Below are positions 11,170 to 23,222 of a DNA stretch of 64,000 nucleotides, in pieces (position 1 is the stretch's first letter; every line of letters starts with the position of its first letter). The position numbers and the translations under genes were made by a program. The notes beneath the pieces are model-generated. The model did no database searches. It saw only the letters and a list, made by a program, of their open reading frames with translations, and was not told the DNA's origin. Source of the stretch: Cyrtodaria siliqua (Eukaryota; Mollusca; Bivalvia; Adapedonta; Hiatellidae); contig JAWPHD010004351.1 of NCBI GenBank assembly GCA_037043455.1, positions 126,104 to 190,103 of the forward strand, in the 5' to 3' direction.

Positions 11170-11325
11170 ATTCAGTCACTGTTCGTCATGATTAACATCA
11201 ACAGATGGAAATACATGTCTCTAATATTCAGTAAGGACGAAGTGCGGTTCTAACACATCAACATTACCAACAGATGAAAAGACATATCTGTAATATTCAG
11301 TAGGACGTAGTGCGGTTCTAACACT
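11170..11325. repeat. Direct duplication of about 80 bp
   Basis: AACAGATG(G)AAA...ACAT(G/A)TCTCTAATATTCAGTA-like sequence followed by GTGCGGTTCTAACAC occurs twice in tandem. Confidence 0.7.
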
Positions 11326-11459
11326 TACGTACAAGCATACTTAACGTAGATATAGTAGTCGAGATGTAGCATTCAAGCATCACAGCCAACCAAAACCCCG
11401 CACAGAAACAGTAATTACAGAGATGAAAAAAGTATGACATCCCAAATATAAAAGGGCTG

Positions 11460-11810
11460 CCCATAGGGCTACCGCCTTGGAACGATAAATGGCAAAACAT
11501 GCATGCGGTAGTTTAAACCAGGTTCTAGGATGTACCAAACCTCACGCTTGTCCTATTTTCGTCCCAATAAAACGGGACAGTGTAAATAAAGATATCCCCA
11601 CCAGGTTATATTCGCTAACAAACAAGGCAGCATACATTGGCAATATTCATAAAAATGTAAATGATCATGCATATATGAATATAAAAAATAAATGCCTAGA
11701 AAGTCACAAAGCAAGTACTCAGTGACTTGGCAGAAGCCAGAGCAACAAGAGAACAAACCAACGTCGAGACAAGATTTAACAAACATCAAACATCAAACGC
11801 TACCGTCGAG
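11460..11810 (-). repeat. Second copy of the TACCGCCTTGGAACG family
   Basis: It shares GGGCTACCGCCTTGGAACG, TTTAAACCAGGTTCTA, AAAACGGGACAGTGTAAATA and, at its end, GACTTGGCAGAAGCCAGAGC with 14521-14940. Confidence 0.7.
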
Positions 11811-12990
11811 GATTTAAGAACATTTCCTAAAGTTTCTTCATAATTGTTCCTATGAACAACCTTTTTTGTAAGATTTGTTACATAGCTAGAATGGCTTATC
11901 CTAAGCAAATTTCAGCTTTAAAAGTAATAGATCATCAGCTTGGTTTCTGAGATATCTTAAGATAAATATGTAATCCATATTCCATTTTTCGCAAAGTTCT
12001 ATAATTTCAGTAAAACTAAATTCAGATATAAAAAGAAAATTTAGTAAAAGACAATTAAATCGACTTACATTAATTTGATTCAATATCAGTATACATGATG
12101 ATATTATATGTACTGCGGTATATATGAAGAAAAGAGCATGATATATGCGGAAATGTAGGGGCAAAGTACCTTTATTGCCTTGTATATCGCAAACGGCAGA
12201 TTTGGTGGGAAAAAAAGAGACATTTCGAGAATATATTATAAAAAACGACTTATATTGTTACCAAATAGCGTGTTCTTCGCAGTTTTAATCCTAACGTTTC
12301 TAAAAATGAACGGATTTTGGAGTAAAAAAAACACAGATTTTTTTCTTTTCTTTAACTATTAAGTTCTACAGGCCCTTTTTTATTTAAATGACTTCCACGT
12401 GTATTTAAATAGTACATAGTTATCAAGTCAGTAGCATTTAATGTTTTAAGTTAACTCTTATCTTTCTTTCATGATTTATGCGCTAAGTATCAAAAAGCTA
12501 TAGCGGCTAAAGCAATAAGTCTTTCTTGGTGGGTATCAAAATACTGAAACTATACTTGCGTTTAGTGGTTCAAAACATACCCTTATTATCTAAACAGCTA
12601 ATTAGGTTCATAATAATGAAATCTATTGAAATATATATAAAAGTTTGAAAAGTATGTTCTTTGTGTATACAGTCGCGTAGTTTGTGTATAAAATGCGCAT
12701 AAACAACTGTAGGAAATATCCTTAAAGCCCCAAATACTTCTACCAGGGAGAAAAATTGAAATTGGCATGATGGAGTAATGGGTTTTAAGACCGTCCTAAC
12801 AGCATGCTGACCTGAGTTTTCAGGTCAAAGCCTCCTCAAGAATGCGACTGCATTTCAGTACTATGTAAGACAGTTACATAATTTAAACCAGCATAGTAGA
12901 AATTAGATGGAACACAGCCTGTGTGAATGCAATGAAAGAAAATGTAATCCAAAAAGTTAAAAATAAATGTGGTCGACTATTTTGAATAAA
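11811..12990. other. AT-rich intergenic DNA
   Basis: I found nothing supportable beyond short open frames without recognisable content. Confidence 0.5.
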
Positions 12991-12991
12991 T

Positions 12992-13038
12992 TCACACACA
13001 CACACACACACACACACAACAACAACAACAACAACAAC
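12992..13038. repeat. (CA)n(CAA)n microsatellite
   Basis: A run of about 13 CA dinucleotides passes directly into about 7 AAC trinucleotides. Confidence 0.97.
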
Positions 13039-13330
13039 ACTGAAATGTTATTCCATCCGTAATGAATTCAGTCAATAATGAACTGTTCAGCACAGCATAC
13101 ATATCATAAATCCAGCAGTTAAATCGCTTTACATGTATAAAAATCCCCATAAATATGTACACTGTAGAAATACTCAAGATAAACAACGTTTTCATAATAC
13201 TTTTTTAATACATATTTCAAAAAGATGACATTACCACAATATGTCATACATTATATGTTTAAGGGTAGGCATTCTTGATTGGAATGAGAATGTTGATAGA
13301 CCTTCAAGTTCTGTTCGAATGGTGTTGTCC

Positions 13331-14228
13331 CAGCCAGCAACACTGGCCAACATCGGGCCAACATCATTAGTAAATTGGCATGATAATGAAATATAGTGGT
13401 AAAACATAGAGAGATTAGAAAAACAATAATTTAATTTGCAATTAGGACGTTATTTTAACCGATTTTTCAAAAACAAAAAACTCTTAAGATTATCGGCCTG
13501 ACGTCGGACCTACATCGGCTGTTACGCATGTACATACAGCACCTTTTAAGCACTTGTACAGAATCTCAAATCATATTGGTCAAATAACATAACTATCATT
13601 TTTTAGTTTGCTGTTAATATAAATAATCAAGCTAAAGAGTTGTAATTGTCCATTGATACCCTTGATCGCGCCATAAATCAATAAAGGAAGATAATGACAT
13701 GTCGTTTTAAATATTGTGTATTTATTGTAAATGTTAAAAGATATTCTTCGTTTTGTTTTTTCTTTTATTTGAAATGATGCTACTTACATTGACAAGAGTT
13801 TATTTTATTAATACCGTATATTTTTCTAATCGAGCTAATTGATATAAACACCAACAGAAAGAAATTACATTGGTAGTATATGTAATGAAAACATTTCCGT
13901 ATTAATTGTATCGATTTGATCGAAAATTCGGACGGAAGTAAGTACACGCCCGATAATACTTCATATTGACAAACATATGTATCTATCCAGTCACGGATAG
14001 TTACTTTTATCAATATAGATTTATATATAGGCCTATATTCATATCATAACTATATTTTCTTAGAACAAGTTTTAAAACGTAAAGCAAATAATTGTCTTTT
14101 TTATAATATTTTGAGGGTAGGCCTGCCATAAGAACCGACTTAGGGCCGACGTTGCGCCTCTTTGCAAAATTCACATGTTGTTTGCCGATGTTGTATACAA
14201 TGTCGGCCCGATGTGGTCTTGCTGGCTG
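13331..14228. mobile_element. Non-autonomous DNA element with CAGCCAGCAA...TTGCTGGCTG inverted ends
   Basis: The left end (13331-13363) starts CAGCCAGCAACACTGGCCAA and continues ACATCGGGCC. The right end (about 14200-14228) is its imperfect reverse complement, TGTCGGCCCGATGTGG then TCTTGCTGGCTG. The interior of about 840 bp encodes no transposase that I can recognise. Additional GTCGG/CCGAC motifs lie inside both ends. Confidence 0.75.
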
Positions 14229-14520
14229 TGGTGCCCTTGTTAGGGGTGCACATAAGCACCAAAAAGATTCTAAAAAGAAAGACATTTTTATTTGTTATTG
14301 AAACATTTTTGTGATTGTTAAAGTTCCATAGTGACACATATCTACAGAAGACAAATTGCGTTAATTTGTTATATATAGATGAACTATGAATCACAAAATA
14401 ACTATAAAAGTCGAACAGGAAATGCAGCTTTCTCAGAGCACAGTAATCCCAAGGACAAGCAAAGGGACAAACATGAATGAAAGTTAACAAAGAATAAAGT
14501 CATATGACGTCACAAACACA

Positions 14521-15724
14521 GAAACGGTTGACAATAGGGCTACCGCCTTGGGCCTTGGAACCGTCAGGGGCCTGTGTGTGTGGGGTGGGGGGGGGGGGGG
14601 CGAGGGAGTGGGGGGGGGGCTTAAACCAGGTTCTAAGGTGCGCAAAAACTCACACTTACCTTACTGTCATCCGAATAAAACGGGACAGTGTAAATAAAGA
14701 AATCCCCGCCATGAACTATTCTCTAACCAAGCAAGAAGGCAGCATTAATAGGCAAGATATAAAGTAAAACAAAGATGTTCGTGTTTATATATATATATAT
14801 ATATATAACTATAGCCTAGAACGCCACAAAGAAGGTACTCAATGACTTGGCAGATGCCAGAGCAAAAACAGAATAAACCATTGAGGGCACGATAGGACAA
14901 GATTGCAGACAAACATCAAACGTCACCGTCCTTTTGGGATTTAGGTAGACGTAATCATAGGGGCCACAGCCTGTCCGGTCATCGGACAATTTAAGAGGAA
15001 AGCATATTGGCGAACTGTAAATAGGTCCACCACCAAGCATGCAGTGCGTTACAAAATAATAGGGTCATAACCTCTTATGATAAACTGTTTAATACGTTTA
15101 ACAAAGATAGTATGAATGTGATAATGACCAAGGATCTTACGAAGTTTGTAAATCACGTCACCATAGAAGTCAGGTTGTGATAGTCATTGTGGCAGAAGAG
15201 TTCTTAAATTACTTTTATATTTGGAAATAAGATCAGGGTTACGATAATACAATTTTGCAAAAGTTTTACGAAATTTTGGCAATGGTAGACCTGGTGGAAT
15301 AGCTTTTTAGTTATACAATGATTACGAATATTAAAGTCCTCAACTCGAGTACAAGCTCTAGAAAAACGAATGTTGAGACACATAGAACCCCATAAGAAGT
15401 TGCTCGGGGAATATCCACATCTAAATGGGGATAATTAACAATATCAAAATCATCTCTCTTGTCACAGATTTTGGTAATTATTTCATTTGCTAATCATTTC
15501 ACCATTTTCAATAGAGAGATGTAAATCGAGAAAAGAAGCGTTAGTATCGGAAAATATTAAAGCAAGTGATTTGAACCCTACTGGAAATATTATCCTTGTT
15601 AAATTGAAGTTCTTTAGGATATATATTATTAAGCACAGTAGAAAATAAAGGGTTGTCAATGTTCAATATGTCATCAAGATACCGAGAGGTGTCATTAAAG
15701 GCTTCAATAACATCTGCCTGGGTA
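14521..15724 (-). pseudogene. Penelope-like reverse transcriptase fragment (YLDD side and 3' region)
   Basis: On the minus strand, below 15724, the sequence reads TQADVIEAFNDTSRYLDD with the YxDD catalytic box. IDNPLF and IYPKELQFNK blocks follow. Further down come the decayed segments DFNIRNHCITKKL, LSQPDFYGDVIYKLRK and ACLVVDLFTV. This order is that of the intron-encoded or Penelope-like RT proteins common in mollusc genomes. Frameshifts and stops break it throughout. The part from 14940 down to 14521 is the family's repeated 3' region, also present at 10865 and 11460. The upstream RT half is at 19494-19990. Confidence 0.75.
14578..14622. repeat. G-tract low-complexity sequence
   Basis: GTGGGG followed by runs of up to about 14 G, inserted within a repeat copy. 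It is a potential G-quadruplex on the + strand. Confidence 0.9.
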
Positions 15725-16794
15725 GTGTGTTAAAATACACGTTTAATGCTCTTTTGAAATGTTCGTATTGGCGAGCATCAACCTGTATTGATTATTGCAA
15801 ATTTTACGACTGGTCTTTTCCAACGGAATCTGTTGAGAAGGTTTCACGCTTTTAAACAGCTTTGTTTGTATATTATATATGCACAGGTTGAAAGAAGATT
15901 TTTTTTTAGTCGATTGGTGTTTCAAAATTTACCTGCCACGATGAAATGTCTCAAATTATCCAAATTTATCACGAATATATTGACACATTTCCGAATTATC
16001 GAAAGTTACCGCCATCTTGTTTGAAATTCTTACCCAGAGTTCCATGCGCATATTAGTTCACCATACGCAACCTACCATGCACCGTCGATAGAATAGAATA
16101 GAAGCGTTTATTGCTACAATCATAAAACATTGTGTAGTGTGTTTAAACTACACATATTTCATGCCGATTTAAAAGTAATATTTTTGTTATATTTAAGGTG
16201 TTGTTAAAATTACATGTTTTATTCGTTTATTATTCTACAAGACTCTTCCTCATTCTTAAATCGTAATAAAGAGAATATAAAATATATGAAAATTAGCAGT
16301 TTGGTAAAGATCCGAATAATAATAATGAAGTTGCAAGAGTGTTCACAAGGCAAAAGTTAGCGGACGACTACGGACAACTGACAACGGACAACTCGTCATC
16401 CCATAAACCCTAGGGGTTGGTGGGGTGGGGGGTGGGGTGGATGGGGGATTTGAATACTAGTGACAGTTATTGTTTTCGTAAACAAAATCACCATGTTCAG
16501 CTCCACAAAACACACAACAATTTCTTTTTATAAAGCACAATGTCCTATCCTAGCTCAACTAAATTTGGGAATTGGTTTCCTTAAAGTAGGTTGTAAAGGG
16601 TTGCTTAAGTAATGGAACCCAAATTGTGACGGCCCATAAAATGTGCAATAAAGGCAGATCTAGGTTTGCATGTAAGCTGGTGTATATATAGTTATAATTT
16701 TGGTTTGGGATCTTATATCATTGTGCATCTTATTTGTACTTTACCCATATTTGGGCATGGGCTCCCTCTTCCCCGCCCCGCCACACACCCATCT

Positions 16795-17760
16795 CCCACT
16801 CCCAATTTTTTTGTTTTGGACAATTCTTACACATATAGCTATGTTGGCCCCGCCCCCCACCCCACTCTCCACCCTCCCCCACCCCCCCACACACACTCGA
16901 AACTCATTTTTTTTTACATATGTTTGCGTTGTTTTGGTCAATTCTTACAAATGTAGCTATGTTGCCCCCATCACCGCGCCCGCCTTCCAACACCCAAGGG
17001 CCTCCCCCCACCCACACTCGAAACTTATTTTTGTTTTTGTTTTTTTACATATTTCTGTGTGGTTTTGGTCAATTCTTACACATATATCTATGTTGCCCCG
17101 CCCCTACTCCCGTCCCCACCCCGCACAGCCCCCTCGGCACCCCCGACTATTTTTTCTTCTTCATATTTCTGTATTGTTTTGTCAATTCTTACACATATAG
17201 CTATGTTGCCCCGCCCCCACCACCCTCCTCCGCCCGCCCCCGCAGACTCGAATCTCTATTTTTTATCTTCTTCATATTTTTTGTTGTTTTGGTTAATTCT
17301 TACACATATTGCTATGCCCCCCGCACCATCTACCACCCCCACCCACACCGACTCTAAACTATATATGTTTTTTTATATTTCTGTATTGTTTTGGTAAATT
17401 TTATTATCTCTACTGGCCAAGTTCGAAAACTAACCAGATCGGACCAGTAACGGCGGAGTTACGGCTCTTAGCTACCTCGATATATATATTAAAAAAAAAT
17501 TACATATTTCTGTCTCGTTTTGGTCAACTCTTATGTGGCCCTGCCACCACCCTCCCCACTCCCCGCCTGCCCCACTTGAAACTCGATTGTTATATATATT
17601 TTACATGTTTCTGTGTTGTTTTGGTCAAATCTTACACATAAAGCTATGTTGACCCCCACCCCCACCCATTACGCCACTCCCCCACCTCCACCCCCACTGG
17701 AAACTTTTTTTATATATATTTTACATATTTCTGTGTTGTTTTGGTCAATTTTTGTTACCC
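16795..17760. repeat. Degenerate C-rich tandem array, unit about 110-125 bp
   Basis: Each unit joins a T-rich part (TTTCTGTGTTGTTTTGGTCA then ATTCTTACACATATAGCTAT) to a variable polycytosine part (GTTGCCCCGCCCCCACC...). Eight to nine units are recognisable. The overlapping Pro-rich open frames are consequences of the base composition. Polycytosine tracts continue to about 18000. Confidence 0.85.
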
Positions 17761-17989
17761 CCCCCCCCCCCCCCCCCCCCAACCATCCCAACACACCATC
17801 ATCACTACCACCCGAATGTTGTTGTTTTTTGTTTGTTTTTGCATATATCTGTGTTGTTTTGTTTTATCAGTTTGTCAATATGTTTCGCCCCATAACCATC
17901 CCACCACCACCACCGAATGTTGTTTTTTTGTTTGTTTTTTACATATGTCTGTGTTGTTTTGTTTTATCAAATAAACAACTATATCAATT

Positions 17990-18297
17990 ATGCGCCCCCG
18001 CCCCTGCCCCCTCCCCACTCCCCCCCCCACCCTTGGTTTATGGGCTCCCTTCACATGGCGGACAGGGGGAGGGAAATTGTTTTCATTTTATCTTCCATTA
18101 TTGGATATTAAAATTTTAATTTGAACGCAATAACTATATCAATTATGCCGCCCCCCCACCCCCCCCCCCTGCCCCCCCACCCCCGCCCCCACCGCATTGG
18201 TTTATGTGCTCCCCTCACATGGCGGACAGGGGGAGGGAAATTGTTTTCATTTTATCTTCCATTATTGGATATTAAAAGTTTAATTTGAACGCAGTCA
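17990..18297. repeat. Direct duplication of about 150 bp with poly-C insert
   Basis: Two copies run from ATATCAATTATGC(G/C)..., through a C tract, then GGTTTATG(G/T)GCTCCC, CACATGGCGGACAGGGGGAG and TTGGATATTAAAA. The second begins near 18135. Confidence 0.85.
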
Positions 18298-18552
18298 TTT
18301 ACATATAAAGCAATTTAGATTAAATTCAGATACACAGATGAAATATCAATAAAAACAACAACACCTGAATTGAGGCCACAATAAAAAAATCGCCAGATAT
18401 CCCCTCCCTCCCCGAGTTGCCTTTCGACCACAATTTTTTTTAAATGACAGCAACTTTGGATTAAAACTGATAAAAATAAAAAATGTCACACCCTGCCGCA
18501 TATTTTACTATATTCTAACAATATTTTTTATATCGGCCCGAGTTTCTATACC

Positions 18553-18800
18553 CACCTCCCACCCCCAACCCACCATCACATTGTTTTAGCCTTGTTTTCT
18601 GATGGTATATACTGGCTATACCATTTATTATTCTCTGAATAGTCGAGCTGCGCTGTTCTCCTACATCTCTTGTTTAATATATCCCACCCCCAACCCACCA
18701 TCACATTGTTTTAGCCTTGTTTTCTGATGGTATATACCATTTATTATTCTCTGAATAGTCGAGCAGCGCTGTTCTCCTACAGCTCTTGTTTAATATACAT
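18553..18800. repeat. Direct duplication of about 120 bp
   Basis: TCCCACCCCCAACCCACCAT through TCTTGTTTAATAT occurs twice in tandem (18553-18680 and 18683-18797). The copies differ by one small deletion and single changes. Confidence 0.9.
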
Positions 18801-19493
18801 TTCCATATTTTACAGATTTTTTAGTGGGTCGCCCCCTGAATCCACCCGTAAACTCACCCCACCCCCTACACACTAAATGAAATGAACATAACAAAACAAA
18901 ATAAACAAGCTTAAGTTAGGTCATGGCCATACATTAGGTCTATGGTTAGGTGCTTTTTCCACCAGATCAGGCTATAAAACAAGCGAGATTTTTTAATTTT
19001 TGTTTTAGGAGAATGTCTGAAGGGGTAATATATAATAAATATCCCGGCACCCTTCGCCCATTACCGTTTGTTAACCTAAGACTTGAAAACTTTATACTAG
19101 GTACATTATACACAACGTAGTTTCGTGACACGTTGTCCACAATGGAAAATGTGTACTTATGCGCATGACGCTTGCAACGTTGGGAGAGACGCGCACTTGT
19201 CAATATATTGTCAATACACATGTATAGCGATTTACGAAAAACCGATATATTATGTAAAATATGCTTCGGAAAAAAATAAAACCGAATGTAAATGGTAAAT
19301 AATATTTTGTTAGATTATCGTCATGGTTTACGCACAGGAGTCTGAAAAGCTGGTCAATTTCGTTCGAAAGTCACATGGGTGTTCGAGCGTTTTTTCCAGT
19401 CGTGTTTTTTGCAAAGGAAATTAGGCGTATATGCAGTTACATAGAACGTCAGAATAATAAAAAAAAATGCATAGGAGCCAATTTATTAGGCTA

Positions 19494-19990
19494 CTGCCTG
19501 GGTATCTGGTGAAAGATTCGACATTAAATCTCTTTCAAAGCAATATAAAAACAAATCTGTAACAAGGGGTGCACAGTTCATACCCATAGGGATACCAACA
19601 ATTTGTCTATAAACAGTAGTTCCATACCCGATGAAAATTTGATCTAATAGATAGATAAGTGATTCAAAAACTTCATGGCAAAATGATATATAGAGTCCTA
19701 TAGAAACCACAGCATCCGAACGCAATGGTATCGTAGGTCCGCACTGTACTGCAAACATGTCGTATTTTCCTTAGCAAATGTTTTTGAATAAGCTTGTCTT
19801 TAATAAGTTTGTATGGTACAGGTTGTATATAATGTAGAACAATCATAATTACTTATAGATGAAGATTGATGTTTATTGCAAATGTTATCAAGAACGTCGC
19901 CTGAATTTCTAATATACCAAAATAAATTAATCCCAGAGTTTTCATAAGCTTTAGCAAAATATCCCATAAGCTACCTGAAATCAGAGCAAA
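19494..19990 (-). pseudogene. Penelope-like reverse transcriptase fragment (GIPMG side)
   Basis: The minus strand reads YENSGIN..F and IRNSGDVLDNIC, a frame-shifted stretch, and then GYGTTVYRQIVGIPMGMNCA followed by LVTDLFLYCFERDLMSNL. The GIPMG-NCAP-AD/TD block is RT motif 4. The reading stops at a TAA exactly where the 15725-19493 insertion begins. The missing continuation (YLDD) is at 15690-15724. Confidence 0.8.
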
Positions 19991-20144
19991 ATATCTTGAA
20001 ACCTTGAGGTATCAGAGAAGATTTTTCAGTTTTTCCCCTATGTAAGTTTAATATGAAAGCTGGACGAACGAACGGATGAACGAAAAGACGGATACATCGA
20101 CACCTGGACGACATTGTGATCGCTAAGTCAAGATCCGTAAATTG

Positions 20145-20580
20145 CCTCAACAAAAACTGTCGAAATCTGTTAAGAGTTTTCCAGAGAAGAAGATTGTTTT
20201 AAGTTTAACCTTTTATGGTAATGGCAGCCATCTTGGATATCGCGCTCACAGTTTGGAAAGCCATTGACCTTGGTCAAAGTCGTCCAAGCAGTTTATGAGG
20301 TCTTTTAAGCAAAACTTAACGGACGGATGGACAATATAGCATAAACGTATGGTCCTCTACAGAGTTTGTTCAAATGGCGACCCTGAGGTTAAATCTGTGC
20401 CCGCTCAGAGGCTCACAAATGAGTTATAAAGGAAACTTTTTAAAACAAATGAGCTACAGGTCTGATAGTTTGCATGTACACCATAAGCTTTTGACCACAA
20501 TATACAGTGGTCACATGTTTCACACAGACTTATGTAGGGAAAATCTTAACATATTGTTTTCTCTGAAACCAGTTACACAC
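20145..20580. repeat. Rearranged fragments of the TAGCTCTACTGGCC repeat family
   Basis: Positions 20150-20260 match the family in reverse orientation (AGAAGAAGATT, then GGTAATGGCAGCCATCTTGG). Positions 20345-20580 match it forward (TATGGTCCTCTAC.GAGTTTG, TTCAAATGGCGACCCTGAGG). Both are far from the full copies at 45-52 kb. Confidence 0.7.
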
Positions 20581-21243
20581 TGATCATGAACAGAGGATAG
20601 AACACTCCAACTAGCATTGTCCACTGGGTCCGTCCCCACCCCTGGGTCATCACTTGGAAACATATATAATAGTTTTAGGCATGAACAGACATACAGCCAA
20701 CCACCAGCAATACAGGCGGATACATCTAACCAGCCTTGACTCCGGGGAAAACTTAAATTTTTTATTGATCCAATATCTGCAATTAAAAACACAATTAAAT
20801 AAATATTTACCAGGATGAACATGTTTAAATTTCATGTTTGCGTGACACCTATCAAAATTTAGCCTGATCATATGACAAAACTACAACCCAGTGATGATTA
20901 GACACATGGTGTGTAAAATGAGGCAGAATTAGCTAAATCAACAGAATTAGCTATATATATATTTCTGTGATCTCTTCCTAAAATGTTGTATATTTAAAAT
21001 CTGGTAAGGATACATCAATGTATGCAATGGAAAGTCCTATAAAATGCAGAAAAGCAGACTTTTTTTTATCTACCTCCATCATCTGTAGGGCACAAGTATT
21101 CAAGGGAGATAGTAGTGTTGAAAGTCCTTAAATGCCTTACTTACCTGTGCAGTATACCAGCTGTTGATAAGTGTACGTTCAGAATTACAACACACGCACA
21201 AATAAAGACTGTGACATTTAACAGATTCGTCTGAACCAAATCA

Positions 21244-22300
21244 TTCTAAGCATCTCCACATTGCTGACCACACGTGTCCACATTGGTGACCACACTTGTC
21301 CACACTGGTGACCACACATGTCCGCATTGCTGACCGCACATGTCCATATTGCTGAAAACACGTCCGCATTGCAGACCACACGTATCCACATTGATGACCA
21401 CACTGCTGACCACGCGTCCACATTGGTTACCACAAGTGTCCATATTGCTGACCACACGTGTCCACTTTGCAGACCACACGTGTCCATATTGTTGACCACA
21501 CATGTCCACTTTGCAGACCACATGTGTCCACACTGGTGACCACACATGTCCATATTGGTGACCACACGTGTCCACATTGCTGACCACACGTGTCCACATT
21601 GCAGACCACATGTATCCACATTGGTCACCACATGTGTCCATATTGCAGACTACAAGTGTCCACATGGCAGACCACACATGTCCACATTGCTGACCACACA
21701 TGTCCACATTGCTGACCACACGTGTCCATATTGCAGACCACGCATGTCCATATTGCAGACCACGCATGTCCACATTGCAGACCACGCGTGTCCACATTGC
21801 AGACCAGATGTGTCCATATTGCAGACTGCAGACTTCAAGTGTCCACATGGCAGACCACACATGTCCACATTGCTGACCACACATGTCCATATTGCTGACC
21901 ACACGTTTCCACATTGGTGACCACACGTGTCTATATTGCTGACCACACGTGTCCACATTTATGACTACACGTGTCCATATTGCTGACCACACGTGTCCAC
22001 ATTGCAGACTACAAGTGTCCACATTGCAGACCACACATATCTATACTGCAGACCACACATGTCCACATTGCAGAAGTTGAGAACACACGTGTTCACAATG
22101 GTGACCACACGTGTCTATATTGTTGACCATACATGTCTATATTGCAGACTATGTGTCCACATTTCTGACCACACGTGTCCACATTGACCATATGTGTACA
22201 CATTGCTGACCACACATGTCCACATTGCAGACCACACGTGTCCACATTGCAGACCACACGTGTCCACATTGGTGACCACACTTGTCCACATTGCTCTCCA
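21244..22300. repeat. 22-bp minisatellite (TGTCCACATTGCTGACCACA-type), about 47 copies
   Basis: Units vary at fixed positions (GCTG/GCAG/GGTG; ACACG/ACATG), giving many CACGTG palindromes. Three units make 66 bp, so frames on both strands stay open. The 262 aa frame on the minus strand is an artefact. Confidence 0.95.
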
Positions 22301-22670
22301 CACCAGGTCTCGACGTCAACTTTATGGACAGCTTGTCCATGGGGCAAGTTAACTCTGAAATTTACTTGCACCATGTCTGTTGGTTGGTTGCCCAATTAGT
22401 TTGTATTTTATAAGGATATAGTGTTTGACCACTTACTGTTATAACCCTCACAGCACTTTTCTGAGAATTCTAAAAGCTAATAATTACAATGTACCAATAA
22501 TATCGGAAACTTGCGAAAGTGATGGGTTTATTTTGTATTTTGTCGTATTCTATAGTCATTGTCCCTTAGTTTTGAAGTTGCCCAACGGGATTGAGCCTAT
22601 GAGACTTTATCTGCCCGGAGCCAAGTTTTACCTGACCCAGGCAGGCGGACAGTCCTTAACGTCGAGCCCT
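22301..22670. other. Unique spacer between the two 22-bp-type arrays
   Basis: It contains AT-rich sequence and a GACCCAGGCAGG segment. I see no exon. Confidence 0.5.
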
Positions 22671-23222
22671 GCACACGTGTCCCCATTGCTGACACACATG
22701 TTCACACTGCCTAACATACCTCCACATTTCTGACTACACATCTCCATTGCTGACAACACATGTCCACATTGCTGACCACACATGTCCACAATGCCTACCA
22801 TACCTCCACATTGCTGACCACACAGTTCCACATTGCTGACATGTCCACATTGCTGACCACACTGCCTACCATTCCTCCACATTGCTGACCACACGTGTTC
22901 ACAATGCCTACCATACCTCCACATTGCTGACAACACGTGTCCACATTGCTGACATGTCCACATTGCTGACCACACTGCCTACCATACCTCCACATTGCTG
23001 ACCACACTGCCTACCATACCTCCACATTGCTGACAACACGTGTCCACATTGCTGACCACACGTGTTCACACTGACTATCATACCTCCACATTGCTGACAA
23101 CACGTGTCCACATTGCTAACCACATGTTCACATACTACCATACCTCCACATTGCTGACAACACGTGTCCACATTGCTGACAACACGTGTCCACATTGCTG
23201 ACCACACGTGTCTATATTAAAG
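22671..23222. repeat. Second array with compound units of the same minisatellite
   Basis: The basic CACATTGCTGACCACACGTG unit alternates with CACTGCCTACCATACCTC units. This forms longer higher-order repeats that themselves recur at least five times. Confidence 0.9.

Larger units (their letters stand above)
15725..19493. mobile_element. 3.77 kb insertion splitting the reverse-transcriptase remnant
   Basis: The 11-bp sequence CTGCCTGGGTA is present at 15714-15724 and again at 19494-19504, exactly where the RT reading breaks between TQA and DVIEAF. This is what a target-site duplication flanking an insertion would look like. I see no terminal inverted repeats and no coding region, so the class is unknown. 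The C-rich arrays at 16795-18290 lie inside. Confidence 0.5.

Noticed and set aside
16666..18119. Proline-rich frames of 96-168 residues
   Set aside because: They reflect polycytosine composition. The frames overlap each other in several phases and end at random.
21246..22034. 262-residue Trp/Cys-rich frame
   Set aside because: It is generated by the 22-bp minisatellite.
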